Shown piece after piece: positions 23,315 to 31,644 of a DNA stretch of 36,823 nt (position 1 is its first letter; every line of letters starts with the position of its first letter). The stretch comes from Alphaproteobacteria bacterium (GTDB taxonomy: Bacteria > Pseudomonadota > Alphaproteobacteria > Reyranellales > Reyranellaceae). The position numbers and the translations under genes are program-made. The stretch is taken from the NCBI GenBank assembly GCA_947474005.1, contig CANJHI010000035.1, positions 1 through 36,823 of the forward strand, in the 5' to 3' direction. The notes beneath the pieces are model-generated. The model was not told the origin of the DNA. It ran no database searches and saw nothing but the letters and a program-made list of their open reading frames with translations.

Positions 23315-24166
23315 ATGAAGATCGGCGTGGCGATGTTCTTCACCGACTATTCCATGGCCCCCGGCGAACTCGCCGTGGCGGCGGAAGAACGTGGCTTCGA
23401 CTCGCTGTGGTCGCCCGAGCATTCGCACATTCCGCTGTCGCGCAAGTCGCCCTTCCCGAGCGGCGGCGACCTGCCGAAGAAATACTACGACGCCATGGAC
23501 CCGTTCGTGGCGCTGACGGCGGCCGCCGCCGTCACCAAGACCCTGAAGGTCGGCACCGGCATCTGCCTGATTGCCCAGCGCGATCCCATCCAGACATCCA
23601 AGGAGGTCTCGTCGATCGACCAGATTTCCGGCGGACGCTTCCTGTTCGGTGTCGGCAACGGCTGGAACAGCGACGAGATGGAAAATCACGGCACCGTCTT
23701 TGCGACCCGCCACAAGCTGGCGCGCGAACGCATCGAGGCCATGAAGGAGATCTGGACCAAATCCAAGGCCGAGTACCACGGTGAGCTGGTCAATTTCGAT
23801 CCGATGATGAGCTGGCCCAAGCCGGTGCAGAAGCCGCACCCGCCGATCATCGTCGGCGGCGCCTTTCCCTACGGCGCGCGCCGCGCGCTGCGCTACGGTG
23901 ACGGCTGGATGCCGCACCGCGTGCGCAAGACCTACGCCGACGTGAACGCGCTGCTGCCGAAGTTCCGCGAGATGGCCAAGGAAGCCAACCGCGACCTCGC
24001 CTCGGTGCCCGTCACCATCTGGGGCGCCAAGGAGGACGAGGATCTGCTGAAGCGCGACCGCGACGATGGCGTCGAGCGCATCATCGTCAGCCTCGACTCG
24101 GCCAAGGCCGACAAGATCCTCCCCGAGCTCGACCGCTGGGCGAAGCTCGCGCGCGCAGTGGCTTAG
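23315..24166 (+). CDS. LLM class oxidoreductase, TIGR03619 type, probably F420-dependent (copy 2)
   Basis: This is a 283-residue paralog of the protein at 21517. It repeats PEHSHIPLSRKSPFPSGG, DPFVALTAAAAVT, VGTGICLIAQRDPIQTS, ISGGRFLFGVGNGW, DEMENHG and NFDPMMSWPKPVQKPHPPI. The C-terminal third differs (GAFPYGARRALRYGDGW and a charged tail), so substrates probably differ. The ATG at 23315 follows GAGGGGGAAACA; upstream in-frame sequence is unlike the family. It ends 13 bases before the stop of the convergent LLM gene. This is the last gene of the run that begins with 6-phosphogluconate dehydrogenase. Confidence 0.85.
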   Translation: MKIGVAMFFTDYSMAPGELAVAAEERGFDSLWSPEHSHIPLSRKSPFPSGGDLPKKYYDAMDPFVALTAAAAVTKTLKVGTGICLIAQRDPIQTSKEVSSIDQISGGRFLFGVGNGWNSDEMENHGTVFATRHKLARERIEAMKEIWTKSKAEYHGELVNFDPMMSWPKPVQKPHPPIIVGGAFPYGARRALRYGDGWMPHRVRKTYADVNALLPKFREMAKEANRDLASVPVTIWGAKEDEDLLKRDRDDGVERIIVSLDSAKADKILPELDRWAKLARAVA

Positions 24167-24179
24167 AGGAGCAGTGGGC

Positions 24180-25133
24180 CTAGACGAGCGTCAGCACCTC
24201 GTTCTTGAACTGCTGCATCTCGCCCAGCATCGCCCCGACGGTGGCACCACCGAAGCCGAAGTCGAGGCTGCCGACGCCCATGTCGCGCAGCGCCCGCATG
24301 TCGGCGGCGATCTCCGCCGGCTTGCCCGAGAACAGTCGCCGTTCGCCGTCGCCCGCCTTGGGCGGCACCTTTTCGCCAAGTGCCGTGCAGCGGAAGGCGA
24401 GGCCCATGGCTTTGGGATCGCGTCCGGCTTCTTCGGTCATCTTCCGCAGGCGCGCGACCTGGGCCTTGAAGCGGGCCAGGCTGTCGAGCGGGTTGGCCGG
24501 GTTGGTGCCGATCGGATACCAGGCGTCGCCGAGGCGCGCGGTGCGGCGCAGCGCCGGCCCGCTCTCGCCGCCGACCCAGATCGGCGGATGCGGCTTCTGC
24601 ACCGGCTTGTGCGAGAAATCGATGTTGTCGAACGAGACATACTCGCCGGCGAAGCGCGGACTTTCCTTCGTCCAGAGCTCGATGAAGGCTTTTATGTATT
24701 CGTCGGTGACCTTGCCGCGTGCGGCGAAATCCGGCGCGCCGATCGCCTCGAATTCCTCCTTCAGCCAGCCGACGCCGATGCCCAGGGTCAGGCGGCCGCC
24801 CGACAGAACGTCGATGGTCGACAGTATCTTGGCGGTCAGGACCGCAGGGCGATGCGGCACCACCATCACCGAGGTGACCAGCCTGAGGCGCGTCGTCTTG
24901 GCGGCCAGGAAGGCCACTTCGGTCAGCTGCTCGTGGCGTTCGACGCGGGAACCGGCGGGAAATTCACCGGTAGCGCTGTAGGGATATTTGGCCTGGATAT
25001 CCTTCGGGATCACCACATGGTCGCTGAAAGTGGCGTAATCGAAGCCCAGGGCCTCGCCGCCCACCACCAGTGGCGTCAGGTGCTCGGGTGCTGCCAGCAG
25101 CCCGGCAGTCGGCGCATTGAAGCCGATCAGCAT
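24180..25133 (-). CDS. LLM class oxidoreductase, TIGR03619 type, probably F420-dependent (copy 3, divergent)
   Basis: This is a 317-residue luciferase-like enzyme. Motifs are FDYATFSDHVVIPKD, TRLRLVTSVMVVPHRPAVLTAKIL, STIDVLSGGRLTLGIGVGW, SFDNIDFSHKPVQKPHPPIW and GDAWYP. Length and sequence fit the probable-F420 subgroup, but it is not a close copy of the other two. The ATG at 25133 follows GGGGAGG by eight bases. It is transcribed away from cofGH, sharing a 73-base divergent promoter region with it; regulation of the enzyme together with FO synthase would make sense, but no operator is evident. Confidence 0.85.
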   Translation of the reverse strand: MLIGFNAPTAGLLAAPEHLTPLVVGGEALGFDYATFSDHVVIPKDIQAKYPYSATGEFPAGSRVERHEQLTEVAFLAAKTTRLRLVTSVMVVPHRPAVLTAKILSTIDVLSGGRLTLGIGVGWLKEEFEAIGAPDFAARGKVTDEYIKAFIELWTKESPRFAGEYVSFDNIDFSHKPVQKPHPPIWVGGESGPALRRTARLGDAWYPIGTNPANPLDSLARFKAQVARLRKMTEEAGRDPKAMGLAFRCTALGEKVPPKAGDGERRLFSGKPAEIAADMRALRDMGVGSLDFGFGGATVGAMLGEMQQFKNEVLTLV

Positions 25134-25206
25134 CGTGTCATCCTCCCCGTTTGTGGCGGCCATACTACACGATGCAGCCGGGAGCGATTGGCGCTATGTT
25201 TTGGTC

Positions 25207-27564
25207 ATGATGACTACGGGCGTTTCGAAGGTGGGCGTTTCATTGGCCGCATTGATGGCCGAGGCGGGTGAGCTGCGCGATCGCGGCCACGGCCGACTGA
25301 TCTCGTATTCGCGCAAGGTGTTCATTCCGCTCACCCACCTCTGCCGCGATGTCTGCCACTACTGCACCTTCGCCGAGCGGCCGCGCGCCGGTCAGCCGGC
25401 CTATCTCTCGCCCGAGCAGGTTCTCGCCATCGCCCGTGCCGGCGCGGCGGCGGGCTGCACCGAGGCGCTGTTCACGCTCGGCGACAAGCCGGAGCTGCGC
25501 TACCACGCGGCGCGCGAAGCGCTGGCGGCATTGGGTCACGAGACGACGATCAGCTACCTGACGGCGATGTGCGCCCTGGTGCTGCGCGAGACCGGATTGC
25601 TGCCGCATGCCAATCCCGGCGTCATGACCCGCGAGGAGATCGCGGGCCTGCGCGCGGTGACAGCGAGCCAGGGCATCATGCTCGAATCGACCAGCGAGCG
25701 GCTGTGCGACAAGGGCGGCGTGCATTACGGCTCGCCCGACAAGCATCCGGCGGTGCGGCTGGAAACCATCCGGCTCGCCGGAGAACTGAAGGTGCCGTTC
25801 ACCACCGGCATCCTGATCGGCATCGGCGAGACGCGCGACGAACGCATAGAAGCGCTGACAGCCATTCGCGACCTGCATGCCGCGCACGGTCACATCCAGG
25901 AAGTGATCGTCCAGAATTTCCGCGCCAAGCCCGACACCAAGTGGGCCGACGCCGACGAGCCCGATCTCCAGGACCTGCTGTGGACCATCGCCATGGCCCG
26001 CAAGATCCTCGGCCCCGACATGAACCTGCAGGCGCCGCCCAACCTGTCGCCGGGTGTCTACCCGCGCCTGATCGCGGCCGGGCTGAACGACTGGGGCGGC
26101 ATCTCGCCGGTGACGCCCGACCACGTGAATCCCGAAGCGCCGTGGCCCGCCATCGACGAACTGGCGCGGCGGAGTGCCGAGCTCGGCAAGGTGCTGGTCA
26201 ACCGCCTGCCGCTCTATCCGGCCTATGCGCGCGACCCCGACACCTGGCTCGCACCGGAAGTCGCCACGCAGGTGCGGCGCATGAGCGACGCCGAGGGCCT
26301 TGCCCGCGACGACGACTGGTCGCCTGGCGAGACCACGCCGCCGCCCGCGCCGCGCGTTCTGGTGAGTGGGGTCGACCCCGCGATCGTCCATGCGGTTGAT
26401 CGTGCGACATCTGGCCAACGCCTCGATCCGCCTGACATCGTGCGCCTGTTTGCGGCACGCGACGCCGACTATCGCCATGTCACCGGCGCCGCCAATGCGC
26501 TGCGCCAGGCCGTGAGCGGCGAGGTCATACGCTACGTCGTCAATCGCAACATCAACTACACCAACATCTGCTACTTCCGCTGCAAGTTCTGCGCCTTCTC
26601 CAAGGGCCGCACGCACGAGGACCTGCGCGGCGCGCCCTACGATCTGGCGCTCGACGAAGTGAAGCGGCGGGCCGTAGAAGCCTGGGAGCGCGGCGCCACC
26701 GAAGTCTGCATGCAGGGTGGCATCCATCCCGACTACACGGGCGAGACCTATGTCGCGATCTGCAAGGCGATCAAGGAAGCGGTGCCCGGCATGCACATCC
26801 ACGCCTTCTCGGCGCTGGAAGTGACCCAGGGCGCGTCAACGCTGAAGCAGCCGATCCCCGAGTTCCTCGCCAGCCTGCAGCAGGCCGGCCTCGGCACCCT
26901 GCCGGGAACGGCGGCCGAAATCCTCGACGACGAGGTTCGCGCCATCATCTGCCCGGACAAGATCAACACCGCCGAGTGGCTGGGCGTGCAGCGCGCCGCA
27001 CACAAGCTCGGCCTGCGCACGACCTCGACCATCATGTACGGCCATGTTGAGACACCGCTTGCCTGGACGCGGCATCTGCTGGCCCTGCGCGACCTGCAGG
27101 TCGAGACCGGCGGCTTCACCGAATTCGTGCCGCTGCCGTTCGTGCACATGGAAGCGCCGATGTACCGCCAGGGCCGCGCCCGTCGCGGGCCGACCTTCCG
27201 CGAGGCGGTGATCATGCATTCGGTGGCGCGCCTGGTGCTGCATCCGGTGATCCCCAACATCCAGACCTCGTGGGTCAAGATGGGCCCGGCCGGTGCCGCG
27301 ATCTGCCTCGAAGCAGGTGCCAACGATCTCGGCGGCACCTTGATGAACGAGAGCATCTCGCGCGCCGCCGGCACGCAGCACGGCCAGGAATTCCCGCCCG
27401 ACGCGATGGAAGCGCTGATCCGCTCCATCGGCCGCGAGCCGCAGCAGCGCGACACGCTCTACCGGCCTGTCCCGGAGGAGCGCCGCGCCGCCTCGCTGGT
27501 CGCCGCCGACCTCGCGCCGATCATTCTGACGCCGCCCCGCAAGCGCGCCGCCGCCGCGGCGTGA
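25207..27564 (+). CDS. cofGH (fbiC): 7,8-didemethyl-8-hydroxy-5-deazariboflavin (FO) synthase, CofG-CofH fusion
   Basis: This is a 785-residue double radical-SAM enzyme that makes FO, the deazaflavin head of coenzyme F420, from 5-amino-6-ribitylaminouracil and tyrosine. The N-terminal CofG half has CRDVCHYC (C46, C50, C53); the C-terminal CofH half has CYFRCKFC (C455, C459, C462). Both halves are complete, including MQGGIHPDYTGETY of CofH. The CofG-then-CofH order is the same as in actinobacterial FbiC; many archaea have separate genes. The start is ATG at 25207 (or 25210); the ribosome binding site is weak. HyuB follows 65 bases later on the same strand, so co-transcription is likely. Confidence 0.96.
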   Translation: MMTTGVSKVGVSLAALMAEAGELRDRGHGRLISYSRKVFIPLTHLCRDVCHYCTFAERPRAGQPAYLSPEQVLAIARAGAAAGCTEALFTLGDKPELRYHAAREALAALGHETTISYLTAMCALVLRETGLLPHANPGVMTREEIAGLRAVTASQGIMLESTSERLCDKGGVHYGSPDKHPAVRLETIRLAGELKVPFTTGILIGIGETRDERIEALTAIRDLHAAHGHIQEVIVQNFRAKPDTKWADADEPDLQDLLWTIAMARKILGPDMNLQAPPNLSPGVYPRLIAAGLNDWGGISPVTPDHVNPEAPWPAIDELARRSAELGKVLVNRLPLYPAYARDPDTWLAPEVATQVRRMSDAEGLARDDDWSPGETTPPPAPRVLVSGVDPAIVHAVDRATSGQRLDPPDIVRLFAARDADYRHVTGAANALRQAVSGEVIRYVVNRNINYTNICYFRCKFCAFSKGRTHEDLRGAPYDLALDEVKRRAVEAWERGATEVCMQGGIHPDYTGETYVAICKAIKEAVPGMHIHAFSALEVTQGASTLKQPIPEFLASLQQAGLGTLPGTAAEILDDEVRAIICPDKINTAEWLGVQRAAHKLGLRTTSTIMYGHVETPLAWTRHLLALRDLQVETGGFTEFVPLPFVHMEAPMYRQGRARRGPTFREAVIMHSVARLVLHPVIPNIQTSWVKMGPAGAAICLEAGANDLGGTLMNESISRAAGTQHGQEFPPDAMEALIRSIGREPQQRDTLYRPVPEERRAASLVAADLAPIILTPPRKRAAAAA

Positions 27565-27629
27565 GAGGCAGCGCCTTCGGCATGGAACGTGCGTCGGGAT
27601 TGGGGCTTGGCTGACCGGGAGATTTCGCA

Positions 27630-29426
27630 GTGACCGAGATGCACGATCCGATCGCGCTGGAGTTGTTCAAGAACGCGATTTTCTCGATTGCCGACGAGAT
27701 GGCTCTCACCGTGTTCAGGACGACCTACTCGGGCGTGCTCAAGGACAACATGGACTACTCGACGGGCTTCGCCGATGCCGACGGCAAGCTCGCGGCGCAG
27801 GGGCTGACCTTGCCGGGGCATCTCGGCTCGGTGCCGACCGCGATGGAATCGATCATGCGCCACTTCGACGGCGACATGGTGCCGGGCGATGTCTTCATCA
27901 TGAACGACCCGTTTGATGGCGGCATGCATCTGCCCGACATCTTCGTGATCAAGCCGCTGTTCCACGAGGGCGAGCGGCTGGCCTTCGCCTGCACGGTCTG
28001 TCACCACATCGACGTCGGCGGCCGGGTTGCGGGCTCGAACGCGTCGGACTCGACCGAGATCTACGCCGAAGGCCTGCGCATTGCGCCGATGAAGCTCTAC
28101 GAGGCAGGCAAGATCAACAAGACCATCATGACGTTCATCGAGAAGAACGTCCGCCTGCCGGTCCAGCTGTTCGGCGACCTGCGCGCCCAGCTCGCGGCCT
28201 GCCACATCGGCGAGAAGCAGTTTGCCGAGATCGTCGCGAAGTATGGACCGCAACAGACGAAGTTCTACCTCAAGGAAGTGATCGACTATGCCGAGCGGCT
28301 GACGCGTGCGGCGTTGGCCGAGCTGCCCGACGGCGAATGGAGCTTCGAGGATTGGATCGACGACGACGGCGTCGACTACGGCAAGCCGATCCGGCTGTTC
28401 GTCACCATTACCAAGAAGGACGGCCACATGGTGGTCGACTGGACCGGCACCAACGAACAGGTCAAGGGCGCCATCAACAATACGCTCTCCTTCACCAAGG
28501 CCGCCTCCTACACGGGTATCCGCTCGGTGCTGCCGCCGGGCATTCCCAACAACGAGGGCGTCTTTCGCGCCATCGAAGTGATCTGCCCGCCCGGCACGGT
28601 GGGCAATGGCGTGCTGCCGGCGGCCTGCGCCGCGCGCGGCCTCACCGGCTTCCGCATGGTCGATTGCATGTTCGGCGCGCTCGCCATGATGTTGCCCGAC
28701 CGCGTCAAGGCGGCAGGCGATGGCGGCAACACCGGCATCTCGATCGGCGGCTATGACGCCAACCGCAAGCCCTTCGTCTATGTCGACTTCACCTGCGGCG
28801 CTTGGGGCGCGCGGCCGTTCGCCGACGGTCCCGACGGCAACTCGCATATGTTCGCCAACATGGCCTCGCACTCCATCGAGGTCACCGAGGCCGAGCAGCC
28901 GATCCAGTTGCTGGCCTACGAGTTCGTGGCCGACAAGGCGGGCGCCGGCAAATACCGCGGCGGCGTGCCGTTCCTGCGCGACTACAAGTTCCTCGAAGCC
29001 GAAGGCATGCTGCAGGTCCGCTCCGACCGGCGCGACCACCGGCCGTTCGGCCTCTATGGCGGCAGTCCCGGCGGCCGCTCCGAGAATTACCTGAACCCGG
29101 ACACCGAGAACCGGCTGCTGCCGTCCAAGCTCACCATGACAGTCAAGCGCGGCGACATCTTCCGCCATGTGCTGGCGGGCGCGGGCGGCTGGGGCGATCC
29201 GCTGGAACGCGACCCGGTGGCCGTGCTGCGCGACGTGCGCAACGAACTCTTGTCGCAAGCCAAGGCGCTGGCCGACTACGGTGTCGTCATCGACACGAAG
29301 GCATGGACGGTCGACGCTGCCGCCACGACGCGCCACCGCGTCGAGATCGCCAAGTCACGCGGCTGGGCGACAGTTCCCAAGGTTCAACGGCACGACCCGG
29401 TGCTCCTCGCGCGCGCTGCGGAGTAG
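27630..29426 (+). CDS. hyuB: Hydantoinase B / oxoprolinase family subunit HyuB
   Basis: This is a 598-residue protein of the HyuB family. Family stretches are DPIALELFKNAIFSIADEM at the start, MDYSTGFADADGKLAAQG, GDVFIMNDPFDGGMHLPDI, FACTVCHHIDVGGRVAGS and KYRGGVPFLRDYKF. Together with HyuA it forms an ATP-dependent amidohydrolase opening hydantoin, 5-oxoproline or related lactam rings, or an acetophenone/acetone carboxylase-type complex; the sequence does not tell these apart. The start is GTG at 27630 with GGGAG upstream; the ATG at 27639 is an alternative. It lies between cofGH and hyuA, separated from the latter by 124 bases containing a double hairpin repeat. Confidence 0.93.
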   Translation: MTEMHDPIALELFKNAIFSIADEMALTVFRTTYSGVLKDNMDYSTGFADADGKLAAQGLTLPGHLGSVPTAMESIMRHFDGDMVPGDVFIMNDPFDGGMHLPDIFVIKPLFHEGERLAFACTVCHHIDVGGRVAGSNASDSTEIYAEGLRIAPMKLYEAGKINKTIMTFIEKNVRLPVQLFGDLRAQLAACHIGEKQFAEIVAKYGPQQTKFYLKEVIDYAERLTRAALAELPDGEWSFEDWIDDDGVDYGKPIRLFVTITKKDGHMVVDWTGTNEQVKGAINNTLSFTKAASYTGIRSVLPPGIPNNEGVFRAIEVICPPGTVGNGVLPAACAARGLTGFRMVDCMFGALAMMLPDRVKAAGDGGNTGISIGGYDANRKPFVYVDFTCGAWGARPFADGPDGNSHMFANMASHSIEVTEAEQPIQLLAYEFVADKAGAGKYRGGVPFLRDYKFLEAEGMLQVRSDRRDHRPFGLYGGSPGGRSENYLNPDTENRLLPSKLTMTVKRGDIFRHVLAGAGGWGDPLERDPVAVLRDVRNELLSQAKALADYGVVIDTKAWTVDAAATTRHRVEIAKSRGWATVPKVQRHDPVLLARAAE

Positions 29427-29431
29427 GGGCC

Positions 29432-29554
29432 ATGTCGGCGTTGTTCTCAGAGGAGCGCGCAACTCCAGTTGCGCATCTTCATGCATCCGACAGGCATGAG
29501 CGCCACTGGAGTGGCGCGCTCCCAGGAAAGATGAAAAGGCACGCCGTCCGATGA
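29432..29554 (+). other. 40-codon open frame through the repeat, ending on the hyuA ATG
   Basis: A frame beginning MSALFSEERATP runs from ATG 29432 through the paired repeat and ends with TGA overlapping the hyuA start (ATGA at 29551-29554). The ribosome binding site is poor, and most codons lie in the repeat, so this is probably not a real protein. It could, however, let ribosomes reach hyuA. Reported for completeness at low confidence. Confidence 0.2.
29452..29524. repeat. Inverted pair of hairpin repeats between hyuB and hyuA
   Basis: Two hairpins sit back to back. The first pairs GCGCAACT (29457-29464) with AGTTGCGC (29467-29474); the second pairs GCGCCACT (29500-29507) with AGTGGCGC (29510-29517). 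The two 23-base units (29452-29474, and the reverse complement of 29500-29522) are the same except at two bases, and these two bases pair with each other in each stem (A-T in one, C-G in the other). The second unit shares 25 identical bases with 6558-6582. This is a REP/BIME-like layout, placed inside an otherwise tight gene pair. Confidence 0.88.
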
Positions 29555-31644
29555 CCGTTACCTACCGCGTCGGTGTCGACATCGGCGGCACCTTCACCGA
29601 TATCGTGCTGCTCGGCTCCGACGGCACCATCCATACCAAGAAGATCTCGTCGAGCGTCGGCAACTATGCCCAGGCCATCGTCGACGGCCTCAGCGAAGTC
29701 TTCGGCGAGACCGGTCTCGCCGGCGGCACCATCGAGGAAATCCGCCACGGCACAACCGTCGCCTCCAACGCCATCCTCGAGCACAAGGGCGCACGAGTAG
29801 GTTTGATCACCACCAAGGGCTTCCGCGACGTGCTGGAAATCCGCACGCTGCGCATGCCCAAGCTCTACGATCTCACCTGGACTAAGCCGCCGCCGCTGGT
29901 CGAGCGTTACCTGCGCAAGGTCGTCGACGAGCGTATCGACCACCGCGGCCATATCGACCGGCCGCTCGATCCAGCCGATGCCGAACGCGCCGTCGATGCG
30001 CTGCTGGCTGAGAAGGTCGAGGCCATCGCCATCTGCCTGCTCAATTCCTTCACCAATCCCGTACACGAGGCGATGCTGCGCGACATCGTGGCGGCCAAGG
30101 CGCCCGGCCTGCCGCTCAGCGTCTCGTTCGAGGTGCTGCCCGAGATCAAGGAATACGAGCGCACCTCGACCACCGTCATAAATGCCTACGTGATGCCGAT
30201 CGTCGCGACCTATCTGCGCGCGTTGCGTCAGGGCCTCGACGGTGCCGGCATTCCCGCCCGCCTGCTGCTGATGCAGTCGAACGGCGGTCTCACCACCGAC
30301 ACGGCCGCCGCCGAGCGGCCGATGAACATCATCGAGTCGGGTCCGGCGGGTGGCGTGGTCGGCGCACAGGCATTGGCGCGCGCAAAGAACCTCAAGAAGA
30401 TCATTACTTTCGACATGGGCGGCACGACCGCCAAGGCTTCCATGGTCGAGGAGGGCGAGATCGCCCGCGCCCAGGAATATGCCGTGGGCGCCGGCATCAT
30501 GATCGGCTCGCGGCTGCTGACCGGCGCCGGCTATACGCTGAAAGTCCCGGCCATCGATCTCGCCGAAGTGGGGGCCGGTGGCGGCAGTCACGTCTGGATA
30601 GATGCCGGCGGCGCGCTCCAGGCCGGTCCAGAAAGCGCCGGCGCCTTTCCCGGCCCGGTTTGCTACGACAAGGGTGGCGAGGTGCCGACCATCACCGACG
30701 CCAACGTGTTGCTGGGTTACATCAACCCGGGCCATCTCGTCGGCGGCGCGCTGAGGCTCGACGCCGACAAGGCCAGGGCCGTCTTCGAGCAGAAAATCGC
30801 CAAGCCGCTCAATATGGCGCTCGAACGCGCGGCCTATGGCGCGCATCTGATCGCCGCCTCCAACATGATCCGCGCCATCAAGGCCGTGTCGACCGAACGC
30901 GGCCGCGACCCGCGCGAATTCGCGCTGTTTGCCTTCGGTGGCAACGGCCCGCTGTTCGCCGCCGGCATGGCCGCAGCGCTGGGCATCTCGCGCGTCGTGG
31001 TGCCGCCCTCGGCCGGACTCTTCTCGTCCTTCGGCCTGCTCTATGCCGACGTCGAGCACCACTACGCCCGCACCTTCCGGCGATTGCTGCGCCGCGCCGA
31101 TCTCGAGGAGATCGACACGGCGTGGAATGCGCTTGCCAGGCAGGCGACCGACCAGCTCGCCATCGAAGGCTTCACCGGCGCCAGCGCGAGGCTGAAACGC
31201 TCGGCGTCGCTGCACTACAAGGGCCAGAGCTACGATCTCACCGTGACCGTACCCGACGGGCCGATCGACGCCGACATGGTGAAGCATCTCGAGGAAGCCT
31301 TCGGGCAGGAGCATGAGAAGACCTACGGCCATCGCGCCGGCCCCGATGAACCGGTCGAGCTTGTCGCCATCCAGGTCGTGGGTTCAGGCCTGCGTGAAGG
31401 TGGCGCCGTACCGCAGCAGGTAAAGTCGAGCCGCGCCGAGCCCGGTGCGCAGGCGTCTCGCCGCGCCTATTTTGGCGACACGCATGGCTGGCGCGACACG
31501 CCCGTGCTGAGCCGCGCCGATCTGTCTGGCGGTCGGACGGGGCCGATCATTATCGACGAATACGATACGACTTGTGTCGTGCCGCCCGGGGCCCGCGCCG
31601 AGCTCGATGGCGCCGGGAATATCGTGATCACGCTGGCGGCTTAG
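29551..31644 (+). CDS. hyuA: Hydantoinase A / oxoprolinase family subunit HyuA
   Basis: This is a 697-residue ATP-binding subunit of the HyuA family, partner of HyuB. It opens with the actin/hexokinase-like phosphate motif VGVDIGGTFTDIVL (7-20), has HGTTVASNAILEHKGA, and a second phosphate motif DMGGTTAKASMVEEG starting at D288. VPPSAGLFSSFGLL and FAFGGNGPLF are typical of N-methylhydantoinase A. It should hydrolyse ATP to drive opening of a cyclic amide, or activate a ketone. The stop (TAG at 31642-31644) overlaps the stop of the convergent TRAP permease gene within four bases (TTAG). Confidence 0.93.
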   Translation: MTVTYRVGVDIGGTFTDIVLLGSDGTIHTKKISSSVGNYAQAIVDGLSEVFGETGLAGGTIEEIRHGTTVASNAILEHKGARVGLITTKGFRDVLEIRTLRMPKLYDLTWTKPPPLVERYLRKVVDERIDHRGHIDRPLDPADAERAVDALLAEKVEAIAICLLNSFTNPVHEAMLRDIVAAKAPGLPLSVSFEVLPEIKEYERTSTTVINAYVMPIVATYLRALRQGLDGAGIPARLLLMQSNGGLTTDTAAAERPMNIIESGPAGGVVGAQALARAKNLKKIITFDMGGTTAKASMVEEGEIARAQEYAVGAGIMIGSRLLTGAGYTLKVPAIDLAEVGAGGGSHVWIDAGGALQAGPESAGAFPGPVCYDKGGEVPTITDANVLLGYINPGHLVGGALRLDADKARAVFEQKIAKPLNMALERAAYGAHLIAASNMIRAIKAVSTERGRDPREFALFAFGGNGPLFAAGMAAALGISRVVVPPSAGLFSSFGLLYADVEHHYARTFRRLLRRADLEEIDTAWNALARQATDQLAIEGFTGASARLKRSASLHYKGQSYDLTVTVPDGPIDADMVKHLEEAFGQEHEKTYGHRAGPDEPVELVAIQVVGSGLREGGAVPQQVKSSRAEPGAQASRRAYFGDTHGWRDTPVLSRADLSGGRTGPIIIDEYDTTCVVPPGARAELDGAGNIVITLAA

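Noticed and set aside
27459..29336. A 625-codon open frame on the minus strand opposite hyuB
   Set aside because: It is fully antisense to the well-matched HyuB, has an Arg/His/Ala-rich low-information sequence and no family features; long antisense frames are expected in GC-rich DNA.
29479..31332. A 617-codon minus-strand frame opposite hyuA
   Set aside because: Same reasons: antisense to a clear HyuA, no recognisable domain, no plausible ribosome site.
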